DNA from: Halobaculum rubrum
GTDB lineage: Archaea > Halobacteriota > Halobacteria > Halobacteriales > Haloferacaceae
Reading direction: 5' to 3'
Length of the DNA: 64,000 bases
Assembly: GCF_019880225.1 (NCBI RefSeq)
Contig: NZ_CP082284.1
Location: 1,240,001 to 1,304,000 of the forward strand
The notes beneath the pieces are model-generated. The model had not been told where the DNA came from, searched no databases, and worked only from the letters and a program-made list of their open reading frames with translations. Each line of letters opens with the position of its first letter. The first letter of the stretch is position 1. This document shows positions 36,097-44,382 of the stretch, piece by piece. The translations under genes were made by a program, and so were the position numbers.

Positions 36097-37296
36097 TCAC
36101 CGGGGGAGCCCGCCGTCGGTCGCCGCCGGTTCGATACGGTCCAGCGCCGCCGCCAGCTCGCGTTGGTCGGGGAGGGCGTAGATGTCACACCGCACGTTGC
36201 CGTCCGGGGTTCGGACCGTCGAGTCGATGATGAACGCGTGGTCCTGCGTCCGCCCGAGCCGACCGACCAGCGGACTCATCACCGCCGAGCCCATGTCGTG
36301 GACGAACTGCGGCGGGGTGTGCTCGATGCTCGTGCCGAGCACGTTCGCCCAGCCGTCGATGAACCCCGAGGTCATAATGTTCCCCAGCTCCCGGAGCGCT
36401 CCCTTCTCCATGTCGCCGATCCCCGGCTCGGTCTCCGTGGGTATCATGCCGTCGGCGACCTCCTCGGCCGACGCCTCGTCGAAGAGAATGGCGAGGTAGC
36501 CGCTCGGGTCGCCGTGAAGTTCGAACACCGTGCCGGCGACAGTCTCCGTGCCCAACTCGGCGGGCACGTCCTGCACCGGGACGAATCGGAGTCGCGAGAC
36601 GTCCACGTCGGTCTCGGTCCCGGTCATCATGGTGATGTTGTCGGCGGCGGAGGCGGCGCCCTGCTCGGTCATCCGGTTGAACGTGGGCAGCTTGTTCACC
36701 GGGACCGCGTCGCCCGCCTCGCCGACGGGGCCGTCGTGGCCGAGCATGTCGGTGAAGCCGGCGTACTCGGGCAACATGTAGATCGCGAACTCGAGGTCCT
36801 CGTCCATCGAAGAGATCTGGGACTCGAACATGAACACGCCCTGTCTGTCGGCGTCGAACGCGCCGTCCGGGAGGATGTCGATCCCCGACGCGCGGACGTA
36901 CGCCGGCGGCGTCATGTCGATGCCGACGCCGAGGTGGTCGGCCCAGCCGTCGATGAACCCCGAGGTCATGATGTTGCCCGCCTCGGTGACGCCGCTTCTG
37001 ACGAACTCGCCGTCGCCGCCGCCGGGCATGAGTCGCTCGACGAGACTCTCGGCCGCCTCCAGCTCGAACGCCAACACGGTCTGGCCGCTGATCCCGCCCT
37101 GTAGCCCGATCTCGACGCCCACGAACTCCCGGCCGGCGAACGACTCCCGCAGGTCGCCGGCGGCCATCAGCGTCACGTCGGTCACGTCGACGTACACGTT
37201 CGCGCCGGCGAGCTGTCCGAGCGCGTCCGCGGCCCGATCCGCTCCCTGACGCGCGAGATCGGAGAACTCCCCCAGCGACTGGATGTCGACGTACAT
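36097..37296 (-). CDS. cheC: CheC, double-domain CheY phosphatase
   Basis: 399 residues holding two CheC units. Each has the ExxN active-site pattern: EAGNIMTSGFIDGWAD near residue 106 and ELGNIMTSGFIDGWAN near residue 306, so both look active. CheC dephosphorylates CheY-P and binds CheD. The start at 37296 lies two bases after the cheY stop. Single CheC proteins are about 200 residues, so this is a duplication-fusion, a form known in haloarchaea. Confidence 0.92.
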   Translation of the reverse strand: MYVDIQSLGEFSDLARQGADRAADALGQLAGANVYVDVTDVTLMAAGDLRESFAGREFVGVEIGLQGGISGQTVLAFELEAAESLVERLMPGGGDGEFVRSGVTEAGNIMTSGFIDGWADHLGVGIDMTPPAYVRASGIDILPDGAFDADRQGVFMFESQISSMDEDLEFAIYMLPEYAGFTDMLGHDGPVGEAGDAVPVNKLPTFNRMTEQGAASAADNITMMTGTETDVDVSRLRFVPVQDVPAELGTETVAGTVFELHGDPSGYLAILFDEASAEEVADGMIPTETEPGIGDMEKGALRELGNIMTSGFIDGWANVLGTSIEHTPPQFVHDMGSAVMSPLVGRLGRTQDHAFIIDSTVRTPDGNVRCDIYALPDQRELAAALDRIEPAATDGGLPR

Positions 37297-37298
37297 TC

Positions 37299-37661
37299 CT
37301 ACGCGGGGACGACGTCGTTGATCGCTTCGAGCACGTTCGGCTTCTGGAACGGTTTCGTGATGTACCCCTCGGCGCCCGCCTTGATCGCGGCCTTCATCTT
37401 CTCCTCCTGCCCGACGCTGGTGCACATGATGACGCTCGCGTCGGGGTGTTCCTCCGTGATCTCGGTAGTCGCCTCGATCCCGTTTCGGATCGGCATGACG
37501 ATGTCCATCATCACGATGTCGGGAGCGTGTTCGCCGTAGAGGTCGACCGCCTCCACGCCGTTCTCGGCCTCGCCGACGATCTCGAACTCGCCCTCGAGGA
37601 TCTCCCGCAGGAGGTTCCGCATGAACTCCGAGTCGTCCGCGATCAGCACGCTGGTCGGCAT
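37299..37661 (-). CDS. cheY: CheY, chemotaxis response regulator
   Basis: 120-residue stand-alone receiver domain. Phospho-acceptor Asp53 (IVMMDIVMP), acidic pair Asp9-Asp10, switch Thr81-Ser82 and Lys103 (ITKPF) are all present. CheY-P acts on the archaellum through CheF. It is the first gene of a cheY-cheC-cheD operon with very tight spacing. The ATG is about 32 nt after a TTTATG TATA-like box. Confidence 0.95.
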   Translation of the reverse strand: MPTSVLIADDSEFMRNLLREILEGEFEIVGEAENGVEAVDLYGEHAPDIVMMDIVMPIRNGIEATTEITEEHPDASVIMCTSVGQEEKMKAAIKAGAEGYITKPFQKPNVLEAINDVVPA

Positions 37662-37687
37662 ATAGCCGATCTCGCCCCGCCGGAACG

Positions 37688-37722
37688 CATAAACGCATCC
37701 CCGCGGCTATCACCCGTGAAAA
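37688..37722 (-). promoter_or_regulatory. cheY promoter with inverted-repeat operator
   Basis: Minus strand: TTTTCA-CGGG-TGATAG (37707-37722), 13-nt G-rich spacer, TATA-like TTTATG (37688-37693), start codon about 32 nt on. Same geometry as the arlCE and arlI-leader promoters. Confidence 0.65.
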
Positions 37723-37768
37723 CCGGACGGTGTCGAGGCGGCTCCCGGCGCGCCGCCGCCCGGGCGAC

Positions 37769-38701
37769 TCACTTCAGCCGAAGTCCGCCGGCCTCGTCGA
37801 GTGCTGCGAGCACGTCCTCGACGGAGTCGTCACGGGAGACCCCGAGCCCGGCGAGCGCGGACCGAACGGCGTTGGGCGACAGTCGCGGGGCGGTGTCCAT
37901 CCCCGCCAGAAGGATGCCGAGCGCGTCCGCCGTCTCGGTGTCCCCGCCGACGGCGTCCGCGAACCAGGTCACGAGCGTCTCGAAGGTCTCTCCGACGTCG
38001 TCGGAGGCCATCCGGTGGCGTGCCGTGCGCCCGTCGATCGACAGCGTCGCGTCGAAGCCGTAGGCGAACTCGGTATCCGCGAGCGAGGCGGCGAGCCACT
38101 CGCCGACCGCGCCGGCGTCGAGTTCCGACGGCGAGGCGGCAGCCTCCCCTCGCGGGGCGCCCCGGCGAGCGTGTGAGGCGGGCCGTTCGGACGCGGTCGC
38201 CTCGCCACCGCCGCCGGGGCCGTCGTCGCCTTCCGGATCCCCCGGAAGCCCGTCGTCGGTGCCCGCGGCCGGCGACCGCGATGCCCGGGTCTGCTCGGCG
38301 TCGGCGTCGCTGGCGCCGTCTGCGTTCGGCGTCGTCCGCTCGGCCGACGGCGGCGAGGACGACGAGGTTGAGCGCGTCGACGACGCGTTCGCCTCCGTAG
38401 CGGCGGCTCCGGGCCCTTCCGCCGGCGAAAGTCCCTCTCGGACGGATTCGGCCGTCGAGGCGACGTCCGGATCTCCCGGATCGTCCGCGGCGTCCGTCGT
38501 CGCAGCCGCGCCCGCGTCGTCCGACGCGTGCTCCGGCTCCGCACCGTCTGAGCGGTCCGCCGCCGGCGGCTGCTGCGGCTGACGGCGACCGGGCGAGACG
38601 ACGTACCGGTCGTCGCCCAGTTCACGGACGTACTCGCTTTTCGAGATATCGAGGTCGTCCGGGTCGACGCCGGGGTTCCCGCGCGGCGCGTCGTCGCTCA
38701 T
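37769..38701 (-). CDS. DUF7500-like protein of the archaellum cluster
   Basis: 310 residues in three parts. Residues ~10-40 are a conserved N-terminal motif (GVDPDDLDISKSEYVRELGD, then RYVVSPG) that I link to haloarchaeal DUF7500. Residues ~45-190 are a disordered Ala/Asp/Ser/Thr/Pro linker. The C-terminal ~115 residues form a folded helical domain. It lies upstream of cheY in the same direction, with its own TTTTTAG box about 30 nt before the ATG and no inverted-repeat operator. Probably a motility accessory protein, from position alone. Confidence 0.75.
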   Translation of the reverse strand: MSDDAPRGNPGVDPDDLDISKSEYVRELGDDRYVVSPGRRQPQQPPAADRSDGAEPEHASDDAGAAATTDAADDPGDPDVASTAESVREGLSPAEGPGAAATEANASSTRSTSSSSPPSAERTTPNADGASDADAEQTRASRSPAAGTDDGLPGDPEGDDGPGGGGEATASERPASHARRGAPRGEAAASPSELDAGAVGEWLAASLADTEFAYGFDATLSIDGRTARHRMASDDVGETFETLVTWFADAVGGDTETADALGILLAGMDTAPRLSPNAVRSALAGLGVSRDDSVEDVLAALDEAGGLRLK

Positions 38702-38757
38702 GGTTCGGTGTTCAGTGGCGTGTGCTAAAAAGTGTAGTCGCGGGCGAGTCGGTCGGC

Positions 38758-39110
38758 TTACAGCTCGCCGCCCTGCCGCTGCCCGAGCGACTCGGGCAGC
38801 GTGAATCCGATCGTCGTCGCGCCGGCTCGGGTGTTGATCTTGATCGTGACCTCGTCAGCTTCCGAGAGCAGGCTGGGGTCCTCGCCCCCCTTGGAGAGAT
38901 CGAAGTTGATGTCGAACCGGTCGTCAGAGTCGTTGAGCACCGTCGACGAGCGATCCGCGTTCTTCACTCGACTGCTGTCCGGGTTCCTGTGACTTGCGCT
39001 GGAGGAAGCCGGCGGTGTTGATGAGGACCCCGGCGGCGAGCGCCGCCACCAGCACCATCGCGATGAACACGATGATGGTCCCAAGCCAGTCGTCGGCCGG
39101 GTGGTGGCGC
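38758..39110 (-). pseudogene. Archaellin relic (frameshifted, truncated)
   Basis: Read on the minus strand, ~39083-38960 encodes [18 protein letters not shown], then [20 protein letters not shown], which is the archaellin N-terminal helix and its continuation. That frame meets a TGA at 38924-38926. A second frame encodes an archaellin-like C-terminus (DEVTIKINTRAGATTIGFTL, then PESLGQRQGGEL) to the TAA at 38758. The pre-archaellin leader and RGQVG cleavage site are eroded, no start codon is in frame, and the middle of a ~200-residue archaellin is missing. Confidence 0.82.
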
Positions 39111-39175
39111 CGACAACTCGGAAATGGAGAGTACCCCCGAGACGTCGCATCCCAGAACGGATAGCTGAGGTGTGG

Positions 39176-39191
39176 GTATCGATGACGATAC
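39176..39191 (-). promoter_or_regulatory. Orphan motility-type palindrome beside archaellin relic
   Basis: Perfect inverted repeat GTATCG-N4-CGATAC, same arm and spacer lengths as the arlCE operator. On the relic's strand, 13 nt further on there is no TATA box (ATCCGT), fitting a decayed promoter. It could instead serve the divergent HTH gene at 39277. Confidence 0.55.
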
Positions 39192-39276
39192 TACGGAGCC
39201 AGGGACACAGAATTCGGCGGAAGGAGCCGGATAGAAGGCGGTACGCTTATTGCACGCACAATCAGTATTGAGAGTT

Positions 39277-39618
39277 ATGTCCGCGGACGACGAGGATATC
39301 ATCGAGGTGCTGGGGAACAAGTACAATCCGGAGATCCTCGACGCGGCGGGCGAACCGAAGTCGGCACAGGAGCTCTCCGACCAGTTGGGCGTGCCGATCG
39401 CCACCTGTTATCGCCGGATCAACGAACTGGAGAACACAGAACTGTTGGAGTTACACGATCGTCCACTCTCGGACGAACACCGTCGAATCAAGGTGTACCG
39501 GCGGTGCGTCGACGGCGTGAGCGTGACCTTCCGCGACGGGCTGACCGTCGAGTTGGAGGAGCGCTCCGAGGTGAAGAACAAGCTCGACGACGTGTGGCGG
39601 ACGATGACCGACGGGTGA
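39277..39618 (+). CDS. Small winged-helix transcriptional regulator
   Basis: 113 residues with an ArsR-like helix-turn-helix in residues ~15-60 (ILDAAGEPKSAQELSDQLGV, then ATCYRRINELENTELLEL), followed by a short beta wing and a helix (LEERSEVKNKLDDVWRTM). It lies between the archaellin relic and the KaiC-like gene. A TTATTG box is 30 nt before the ATG; an ATTG-N6-CAAT dyad overlaps the promoter and could allow autoregulation. It is a natural candidate to bind the shared motility operator, but this is inference. Confidence 0.82.
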   Translation: MSADDEDIIEVLGNKYNPEILDAAGEPKSAQELSDQLGVPIATCYRRINELENTELLELHDRPLSDEHRRIKVYRRCVDGVSVTFRDGLTVELEERSEVKNKLDDVWRTMTDG

Positions 39619-39667
39619 TCGGACCCCGAACGACCGCTACGACCGCGGGACTCGACCGCGCCGCCGT

Positions 39668-40399
39668 TCAGAACCCGGAGTCGGGACTGTCGCGGCCCAT
39701 CATCGAGAAGCCGCCCGCCCGCTCGTACACCTTGATCCCGCCCTCGTCGATCTCCATCGGGAAGATGTCGGTGTCGATGTCCTGCTTGCGCATCTTCGCC
39801 ACCCAGACGTAGCGGTTGACGCCGGAGTCCGTCGGCGTCTGGATGAAGTAGATGTTCCCGTCGGTGAGGAAGTTCTCCAGGCCGATCTCGGTCTGGGGGA
39901 ACACCGCACCCTGCTCGTTGATGAGCAGCGAGGTGAGCCCGTTCTGCTTCAGGATGTCCGAGAACTTCAGGAGGTACGTTCGCTTTTCTTTCTCGTTGTC
40001 GAAGAACAGCGAGAACATCGTCAGCGAGTCGAGCACCAGCCGATCGTAGGCGGTGTTCGCGAAGTCCTCCATCAGCGTCTCCAGCGCCGACGAGAAGTCG
40101 CCCTCACGGAGCATGTGCTGTTTGTCGTACACCTTGATCGAGCCGTCGTCGACGAGTTCCCCCCAGCGGTCGAAGCCGATCGACTCGGCCGCCTGCCGGA
40201 TGTCCTCCTCGTTCTCCTCGAAGGAGATGTAGATCCCGTGCTCGTCGTGGTCTATGACGCCGTCATAGAGGTACTGGATCCCGAACAGTGACTTCCCCGT
40301 TCCGGGGTTACCGCTCACGAGCACCGTCGCGTCCTTGACGAGACCGCCGTTGAGGATGGAGTCGAGACCGTCGATTCCGGTCGGGACAGTGGCTACCAT
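39668..40399 (-). CDS. KaiC-like single-domain RecA ATPase
   Basis: 243 residues, MVATVPTGIDGLDSILNGG start, Walker A SGNPGTGKSLFG, Walker B region YDRLVLDSLTMFSL. Resembles the haloarchaeal Cir group, KaiC homologues with one ATPase domain; some of these affect motility and cell shape in Haloferax, as I recall. The start at 40399 is chosen over 40420 because a TTTATG box lies about 24-28 nt before it. No kaiA or kaiB nearby. Adjacent HTH and HalX genes suggest a regulatory group. Confidence 0.85.
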   Translation of the reverse strand: MVATVPTGIDGLDSILNGGLVKDATVLVSGNPGTGKSLFGIQYLYDGVIDHDEHGIYISFEENEEDIRQAAESIGFDRWGELVDDGSIKVYDKQHMLREGDFSSALETLMEDFANTAYDRLVLDSLTMFSLFFDNEKEKRTYLLKFSDILKQNGLTSLLINEQGAVFPQTEIGLENFLTDGNIYFIQTPTDSGVNRYVWVAKMRKQDIDTDIFPMEIDEGGIKVYERAGGFSMMGRDSPDSGF

Positions 40400-40525
40400 A
40401 TTGGTATCCGCCGTCCTCATAAATGAAAACGGTTCCGCCGTGGACCGGTACCGTGAACCCGATCGATGCAGCGGGACCGCGGAACGGGTCAACTGTTCAA
40501 TTCATCATATGTCCTCGGTAATAGC

Positions 40526-40560
40526 TTTCTACGGGCGAATCAGTGTGCGATAGCTTTAAG
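40526..40560 (+). promoter_or_regulatory. Promoter of the HalX unit, weak operator match
   Basis: TATA-like TTTAAG at 40555-40560, 30 nt before the leader ATG at 40585. A weak 16-mer match TTTCTA-CGGG-CGAATC (40526-40541) sits at the same 13-nt distance as in the arl promoters, but its arms do not pair. The TATA call is solid; the operator call is tentative. Confidence 0.45.
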
Positions 40561-40584
40561 AACGAACACCTCCGGTTGACGAAC

Positions 40585-40629
40585 ATGATTGAGGGCGGGG
40601 TCGAGCACGCCGGGGGTCGATTGCGGTGA
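40585..40629 (+). CDS. 14-codon leader ORF before the HalX regulator
   Basis: Reads MIEGGVEHAGGRLR and ends in a TGA that overlaps the GTG start of the next gene (GTGA). Its ATG is 30 nt after TTTAAG, the leaderless distance, so ribosomes should begin here and re-initiate at the GTG. A GGGGGT sequence within it may help as a Shine-Dalgarno site. Confidence 0.55.
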   Translation: MIEGGVEHAGGRLR

Positions 40630-41204
40630 CACGGCGCGTGCTCATCGTCGAGGACGAACCCGAGGTCGCCGACTTGTACCGCGGGTACCTCTCGGGGACC
40701 TACGACGTCACGGTCGCGAACACGGGCGCGGAGGCGCTCGATCTCGTCGACGACGCGACCGACGCTGTTCTCCTCGATCGGCGGCTTCCGGACACCACCG
40801 GGGCGGACGTGCTTGCGGCGATCCGCGAGCGCGACCTCGACTGTCGAGTCGCGATGGTGACCGCCGTCGAGCCGGACGTCGACATCGTCGAGATGGGCTT
40901 CGACCTGTACCTCGTGAAACCCGCGACCCGCGACGACATCCAGTCGGCCGTCGAGCGATTGGGGACGCGCGCACAGTACGACGACACGCTCCAACGGACC
41001 GCCTCGCTGGTCACGAAACGGGCGGTGCTCGAGGCCGAGCGGACCCCGGCCGAGCTCCGATCCTCGCCGGAGTACGAGGATCTACTCGACGACATCGACT
41101 CGCTGCAGTCGGAGATGGACGACCTCGCGGCCGCGTTCTCGCCGGACGACTACCGGATGCTGTTCCGCGATCTCGGCTCGTCGTCCCCGTCCGAGTCGGC
41201 CTGA
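40626..41204 (+). CDS. HalX-domain response regulator
   Basis: 192 residues. Residues 1-~118 form a receiver with Asp51 (VLLDRRLP), acidic residues Glu9-Asp10, Thr79 and Lys98 (LVKPA). Residues ~125-185 form the haloarchaeal HalX domain (KRAVLEAERTPAELRSSPEY), of unknown activity. No DNA-binding domain. The GTG start is used because no in-frame ATG precedes it and a leader ORF stops across it. The partner kinase is not in the window. Confidence 0.87.
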   Translation: MTRRVLIVEDEPEVADLYRGYLSGTYDVTVANTGAEALDLVDDATDAVLLDRRLPDTTGADVLAAIRERDLDCRVAMVTAVEPDVDIVEMGFDLYLVKPATRDDIQSAVERLGTRAQYDDTLQRTASLVTKRAVLEAERTPAELRSSPEYEDLLDDIDSLQSEMDDLAAAFSPDDYRMLFRDLGSSSPSESA

Positions 41205-41242
41205 TCGCTGAGTCGTTCTCCGATACACGGACGAACGCACGC

Positions 41243-42715
41243 TCACTCGGCGTCCAGTTGTTCCCCGACGAGCTCGTCGACCGTCGCGAGGAACGCCTCG
41301 CGCTCGTCGGCGGGGATCGTCGCGCCCGCGGCGACGTCGTGCCCGCCGCCGTCGCCGCCGACGGCGCGGCTCGCCTCCCGCATCACCGCCGAGAGATCGA
41401 GCCCCTCGCCGACGAGGAAGCCGCTTCCCCGCGCGGAGACCTTCGTCTCGTCGTCCCCCTTGTCCGCGAACGCGACGATCGGCTTGCGCGCGGAGACGCC
41501 GTCGGCGCCGACGGCCATCCCGGCCACGATGCCGACGATGGTCTCGCGGATCCTGGTGCCGGCGTCGAACCACTGAACGTGCTCCTCGCGCTCGACGCCC
41601 TCGTTCGTGACCCACTGGAGCCCCTCCGAGAGGTTCCGGCGGTGGTTCCGAAGCAGGGTCCGGGCGCGGTCGAGCGCCTCCCCGCGGTCGCCGAGACACA
41701 CCGCGAGCCCCACGTCGGCGCGCTCGTAGCGCGCGGTCGCGTTGAGCAGCGTCGAGAACTCGCTCACGTCGCGGAGTTCGGTGCCGGGCTCCTCGTCGGC
41801 GAGCACGTAGGTCGTCCCGACGAGCGAGTCCACGCGCTCGCTGGGGACGCCCGAGGCGACGGCGCGGCGGATGAGCGCGCTGGCGACCGTCCGGCGCTCG
41901 CCCGGATCGAGGTCGACCCACCGACGCCACTCGCCGTCCGCGTCCTTCATCGGCACGTCGAGGTCGGAGAGGAACTCGATCGCGCCGGCCTGGTCGTTCG
42001 AGATGCCCGGGATTCGGGCCTCGCTGGCGTACTCCAGGAGCTTCGGCAGTGGGCGGGTCTGGCGGCCGTACAGCGCCAGGTCGGTCACTTCCTCCAGCGT
42101 GCCGGCGGCGACCGCGTCGGCGACGAGCCCCTCGTTGGCTCCCGAGAGCCCGCCGTCGCCGTCCTGCATGTCGCCGACCGCGCCGACGACCGCGAGGGCC
42201 GCGAGATCCCGGTTGTCCGTCCCGGTCGCGTCGCCCAGTGCGTGCGCGAGGAGGTACGAAGCGCCCGCACCTGATAACTCGCTGGCGCCGTCGAGCCCCT
42301 CGAGGAGTGGGTTCAGATGGAACTCCGTCTCCGCGTCCGCCGGCTGGTGGTGGTCCGCGATCACGGGGACGAAGTCGCCGGCCTCCTCGTGGGAAGCGAT
42401 CACGTCGAGTTGGCCGCTGCCGAAGTCGGTGAAGCAGACCACGTCGTAGTCGGTCGCGGCGATCGAGGCGACCGCGTCGGCGTCGAGCTGTTTGAAGAAG
42501 GCCGTCTCGAAGTCGAAGCCCGCGCGCTCGAACGCCGCCGTCGCGACCGCGGCGCTGGTGAGGCCGTCGGCGTCGATGTGCGAACACAGGAGGAACTCGC
42601 CGGCCTCGCGAAGCCGGCCGGCGCAGGCCTCGGCGCGCTCGCGGAGTTCGGGGACGGGGAAGCCGTCGCTCTCGTCCGGTTCCGACCGCGTTTCGTCGGC
42701 GTCCGCGCTGGCCAT
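41243..42715 (-). CDS. DHH-family phosphoesterase (RecJ-like)
   Basis: 490 residues. DHH domain motifs are LLCSHIDADGLTSAA, the Asp in CFTDFGSGQ, and the family name motif VIADHHQPAD. The DHHA1 end has GGDGGGHDVAAGATIP. Archaeal relatives include GAN/RecJ-like exonucleases attached to the replisome and oligoribonucleases. The substrate cannot be told from sequence. The gene is monocistronic, convergent with the HalX gene. Confidence 0.88.
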   Translation of the reverse strand: MASADADETRSEPDESDGFPVPELRERAEACAGRLREAGEFLLCSHIDADGLTSAAVATAAFERAGFDFETAFFKQLDADAVASIAATDYDVVCFTDFGSGQLDVIASHEEAGDFVPVIADHHQPADAETEFHLNPLLEGLDGASELSGAGASYLLAHALGDATGTDNRDLAALAVVGAVGDMQDGDGGLSGANEGLVADAVAAGTLEEVTDLALYGRQTRPLPKLLEYASEARIPGISNDQAGAIEFLSDLDVPMKDADGEWRRWVDLDPGERRTVASALIRRAVASGVPSERVDSLVGTTYVLADEEPGTELRDVSEFSTLLNATARYERADVGLAVCLGDRGEALDRARTLLRNHRRNLSEGLQWVTNEGVEREEHVQWFDAGTRIRETIVGIVAGMAVGADGVSARKPIVAFADKGDDETKVSARGSGFLVGEGLDLSAVMREASRAVGGDGGGHDVAAGATIPADEREAFLATVDELVGEQLDAE

Positions 42716-42809
42716 TACTGTGGGAGGGTGGGGCGTTCTGCGGCATAAACGCTCGTACTCCGTGACCGCGCACGTCGAGAACGAGGTGATCGGGGCCGGA
42801 AGGGCGGCG

Positions 42810-43442
42810 CTACTTCACGAACTGTAGCAGGTCGTCCCGCTTCGCCTCGCTGAAGTGCCCCCGCAGCGCCTCCTTCAGCGGCTCGATAGAGCCCTTCTTC
42901 GCGGTGATCGGCGCGATCGTTCCGCCCTCGCCGGACCACTGCTGCCACGGCGGGTACAGCCCCAGCCGCTCGCACAGCTCGTTCAGTCGCTCGTCGCGGT
43001 CGTCCACCTTGTCCATCTTGTTCACCGCGACGACCGGCGCCACGTCCACGTCCTGCAGGAACTGGAACAGCTCCACGTCGTGGGGGATCTCGCCCGCGTC
43101 GCTGTGGCGGTCGATGATGTCGATGACGGCCTTCCCGTCGACGACGAGCACGCCCGCGACGATGGAGTCCGCGTTGTCCTCGACGTAGCGAATCACGTCG
43201 GTTTTGATCGCCTCGCGTTTGTCCTCCTCGACGCCGGACATGAACCCGAAGCCGGGGAGGTCCGTGAACATGAACGACTGGGGCGCCCAGTCGAAGTGGT
43301 TGGGCTGTCTGGTGACGCCGGGTTTCTTGCCCGTGGACACGTCGTGGCCGGTCAGCTCGCGCATCAGCGTCGACTTGCCGACGTTCGAGCGCCCGACGAG
43401 CACCACCTCGGCGTCCCGGTCCGGTCGCCCCTCGAAGGTCAT
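42810..43442 (-). CDS. engB: EngB-type GTPase
   Basis: 210 residues of the EngB/YihA subfamily of TRAFAC GTPases. G1 is [15 protein letters not shown]2 lies in [13 protein letters not shown]3 is DLPGFGF and G4 is NKMDK. Bacterial EngB helps large-subunit ribosome assembly; archaeal members are presumed similar. The ATG at 43442 is chosen over an upstream start that lies among promoter sequence. Confidence 0.9.
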   Translation of the reverse strand: MTFEGRPDRDAEVVLVGRSNVGKSTLMRELTGHDVSTGKKPGVTRQPNHFDWAPQSFMFTDLPGFGFMSGVEEDKREAIKTDVIRYVEDNADSIVAGVLVVDGKAVIDIIDRHSDAGEIPHDVELFQFLQDVDVAPVVAVNKMDKVDDRDERLNELCERLGLYPPWQQWSGEGGTIAPITAKKGSIEPLKEALRGHFSEAKRDDLLQFVK

Positions 43443-43585
43443 AGCGTCGAGTTGGACGAGAGGCCGGTTAAGCGGCGCGGGTCGACGGGCCGGGAGCCGG
43501 CGGACCGAGCGGCCGTGACCCAATCGAGTCGCCGCCCGCGACCGGCGAGCGACGCGCCCAAGTTCCCGGCTTCCGAGCCACGGAC

Positions 43586-44308
43586 ATGGACAAACAACCC
43601 CTCCGCGAGCGGATCTGGGACGACCTGGAGGAGTCGGGGGAAGCCCGCTTCCCGTTCCCGCCGCACGGCCGGATCCCGAACTTCGCGGGGGCCGACGAGG
43701 CGTGCGATCGCCTGACCGACACCCCGGAATGGGAGTCGGCGGAGACGATCAAGGCGAACCCCGACGCCCCCCAGCTTCCGGTCCGTCGCGCCGCTCTCCG
43801 GGCGGGCAAGACCGTGTACATGGCCGTCCCCCGGCTTCGGGAAGAGCAGCCGTTTCTCCGGCTGGCGCCCGAGGAGGTCCCCGATATCGACGAGGCGACC
43901 ACCGTCTCCGGTTCCTCGAACCACGGCGTCCCGGTCGGCCCCGACGAGGTTCCCCACGTCGACCTGATCGTCTCCGGGAGCGTCGCCGTCACGGAGACCG
44001 GCGGTCGAGTCGGGAAAGGCGAGGGGTTCGCGGACCTGGAGTTCGCCGTGCTGTCGGAGTTGGGCGCCGTCGACGACGAGACCGCGGTGGCGACGACAGT
44101 CCACGAACGCCAGGTCGTGAGCGACGAGGTGAGTCTCGACGCCCACGACGTGCCGCTGGACCTGATCTGTACCCCCGAGAGAACGAGACGGACCGCGACG
44201 GCGCGCGGTGGGGAGTCGCCAACGCGCCCCGACGGCGTCGACTGGGACGCGCTCCCCGCCGAGAAGTTGGAGTCGATCCCGGTGTTGCGGCGGCTACGGC
44301 GGGAGTGA
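43586..44308 (+). CDS. 5-formyltetrahydrofolate cyclo-ligase family protein
   Basis: 240 residues of the MTHFS family (EC 6.3.3.2 in characterised members). The N-terminus [16 protein letters not shown] and the C-terminal [19 protein letters not shown] fit, as does the substrate/ATP region [14 protein letters not shown]. It would turn 5-formyl- into 5,10-methenyl-tetrahydrofolate with ATP; haloarchaea do use folate-type C1 carriers. Some archaeal members may have another role. Confidence 0.82.
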   Translation: MDKQPLRERIWDDLEESGEARFPFPPHGRIPNFAGADEACDRLTDTPEWESAETIKANPDAPQLPVRRAALRAGKTVYMAVPRLREEQPFLRLAPEEVPDIDEATTVSGSSNHGVPVGPDEVPHVDLIVSGSVAVTETGGRVGKGEGFADLEFAVLSELGAVDDETAVATTVHERQVVSDEVSLDAHDVPLDLICTPERTRRTATARGGESPTRPDGVDWDALPAEKLESIPVLRRLRRE

Positions 44309-44382
44309 GCCACGCCGGGATCCGATCGGTCGGGGAACGGCGAGCCCGTCGATTATAACTGTCCCCTCGCCGAGATTCGCCC

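Noticed and set aside
38702..38757. Motility-type operator before the DUF7500-like gene
   Set aside because: A TATA-like box is present but no inverted repeat of the right form lies upstream of it.
38964..39404. A 146-codon minus-strand ORF covering the archaellin relic's start
   Set aside because: It begins inside the divergent HTH gene and its frame does not carry the archaellin helix; only the other two frames do.
40400..40500. Motility-type operator before the KaiC-like gene
   Set aside because: The region has a GGTACC-centred dyad, but no TATCR/YGATA arms at 13 bp from the TATA-like box.
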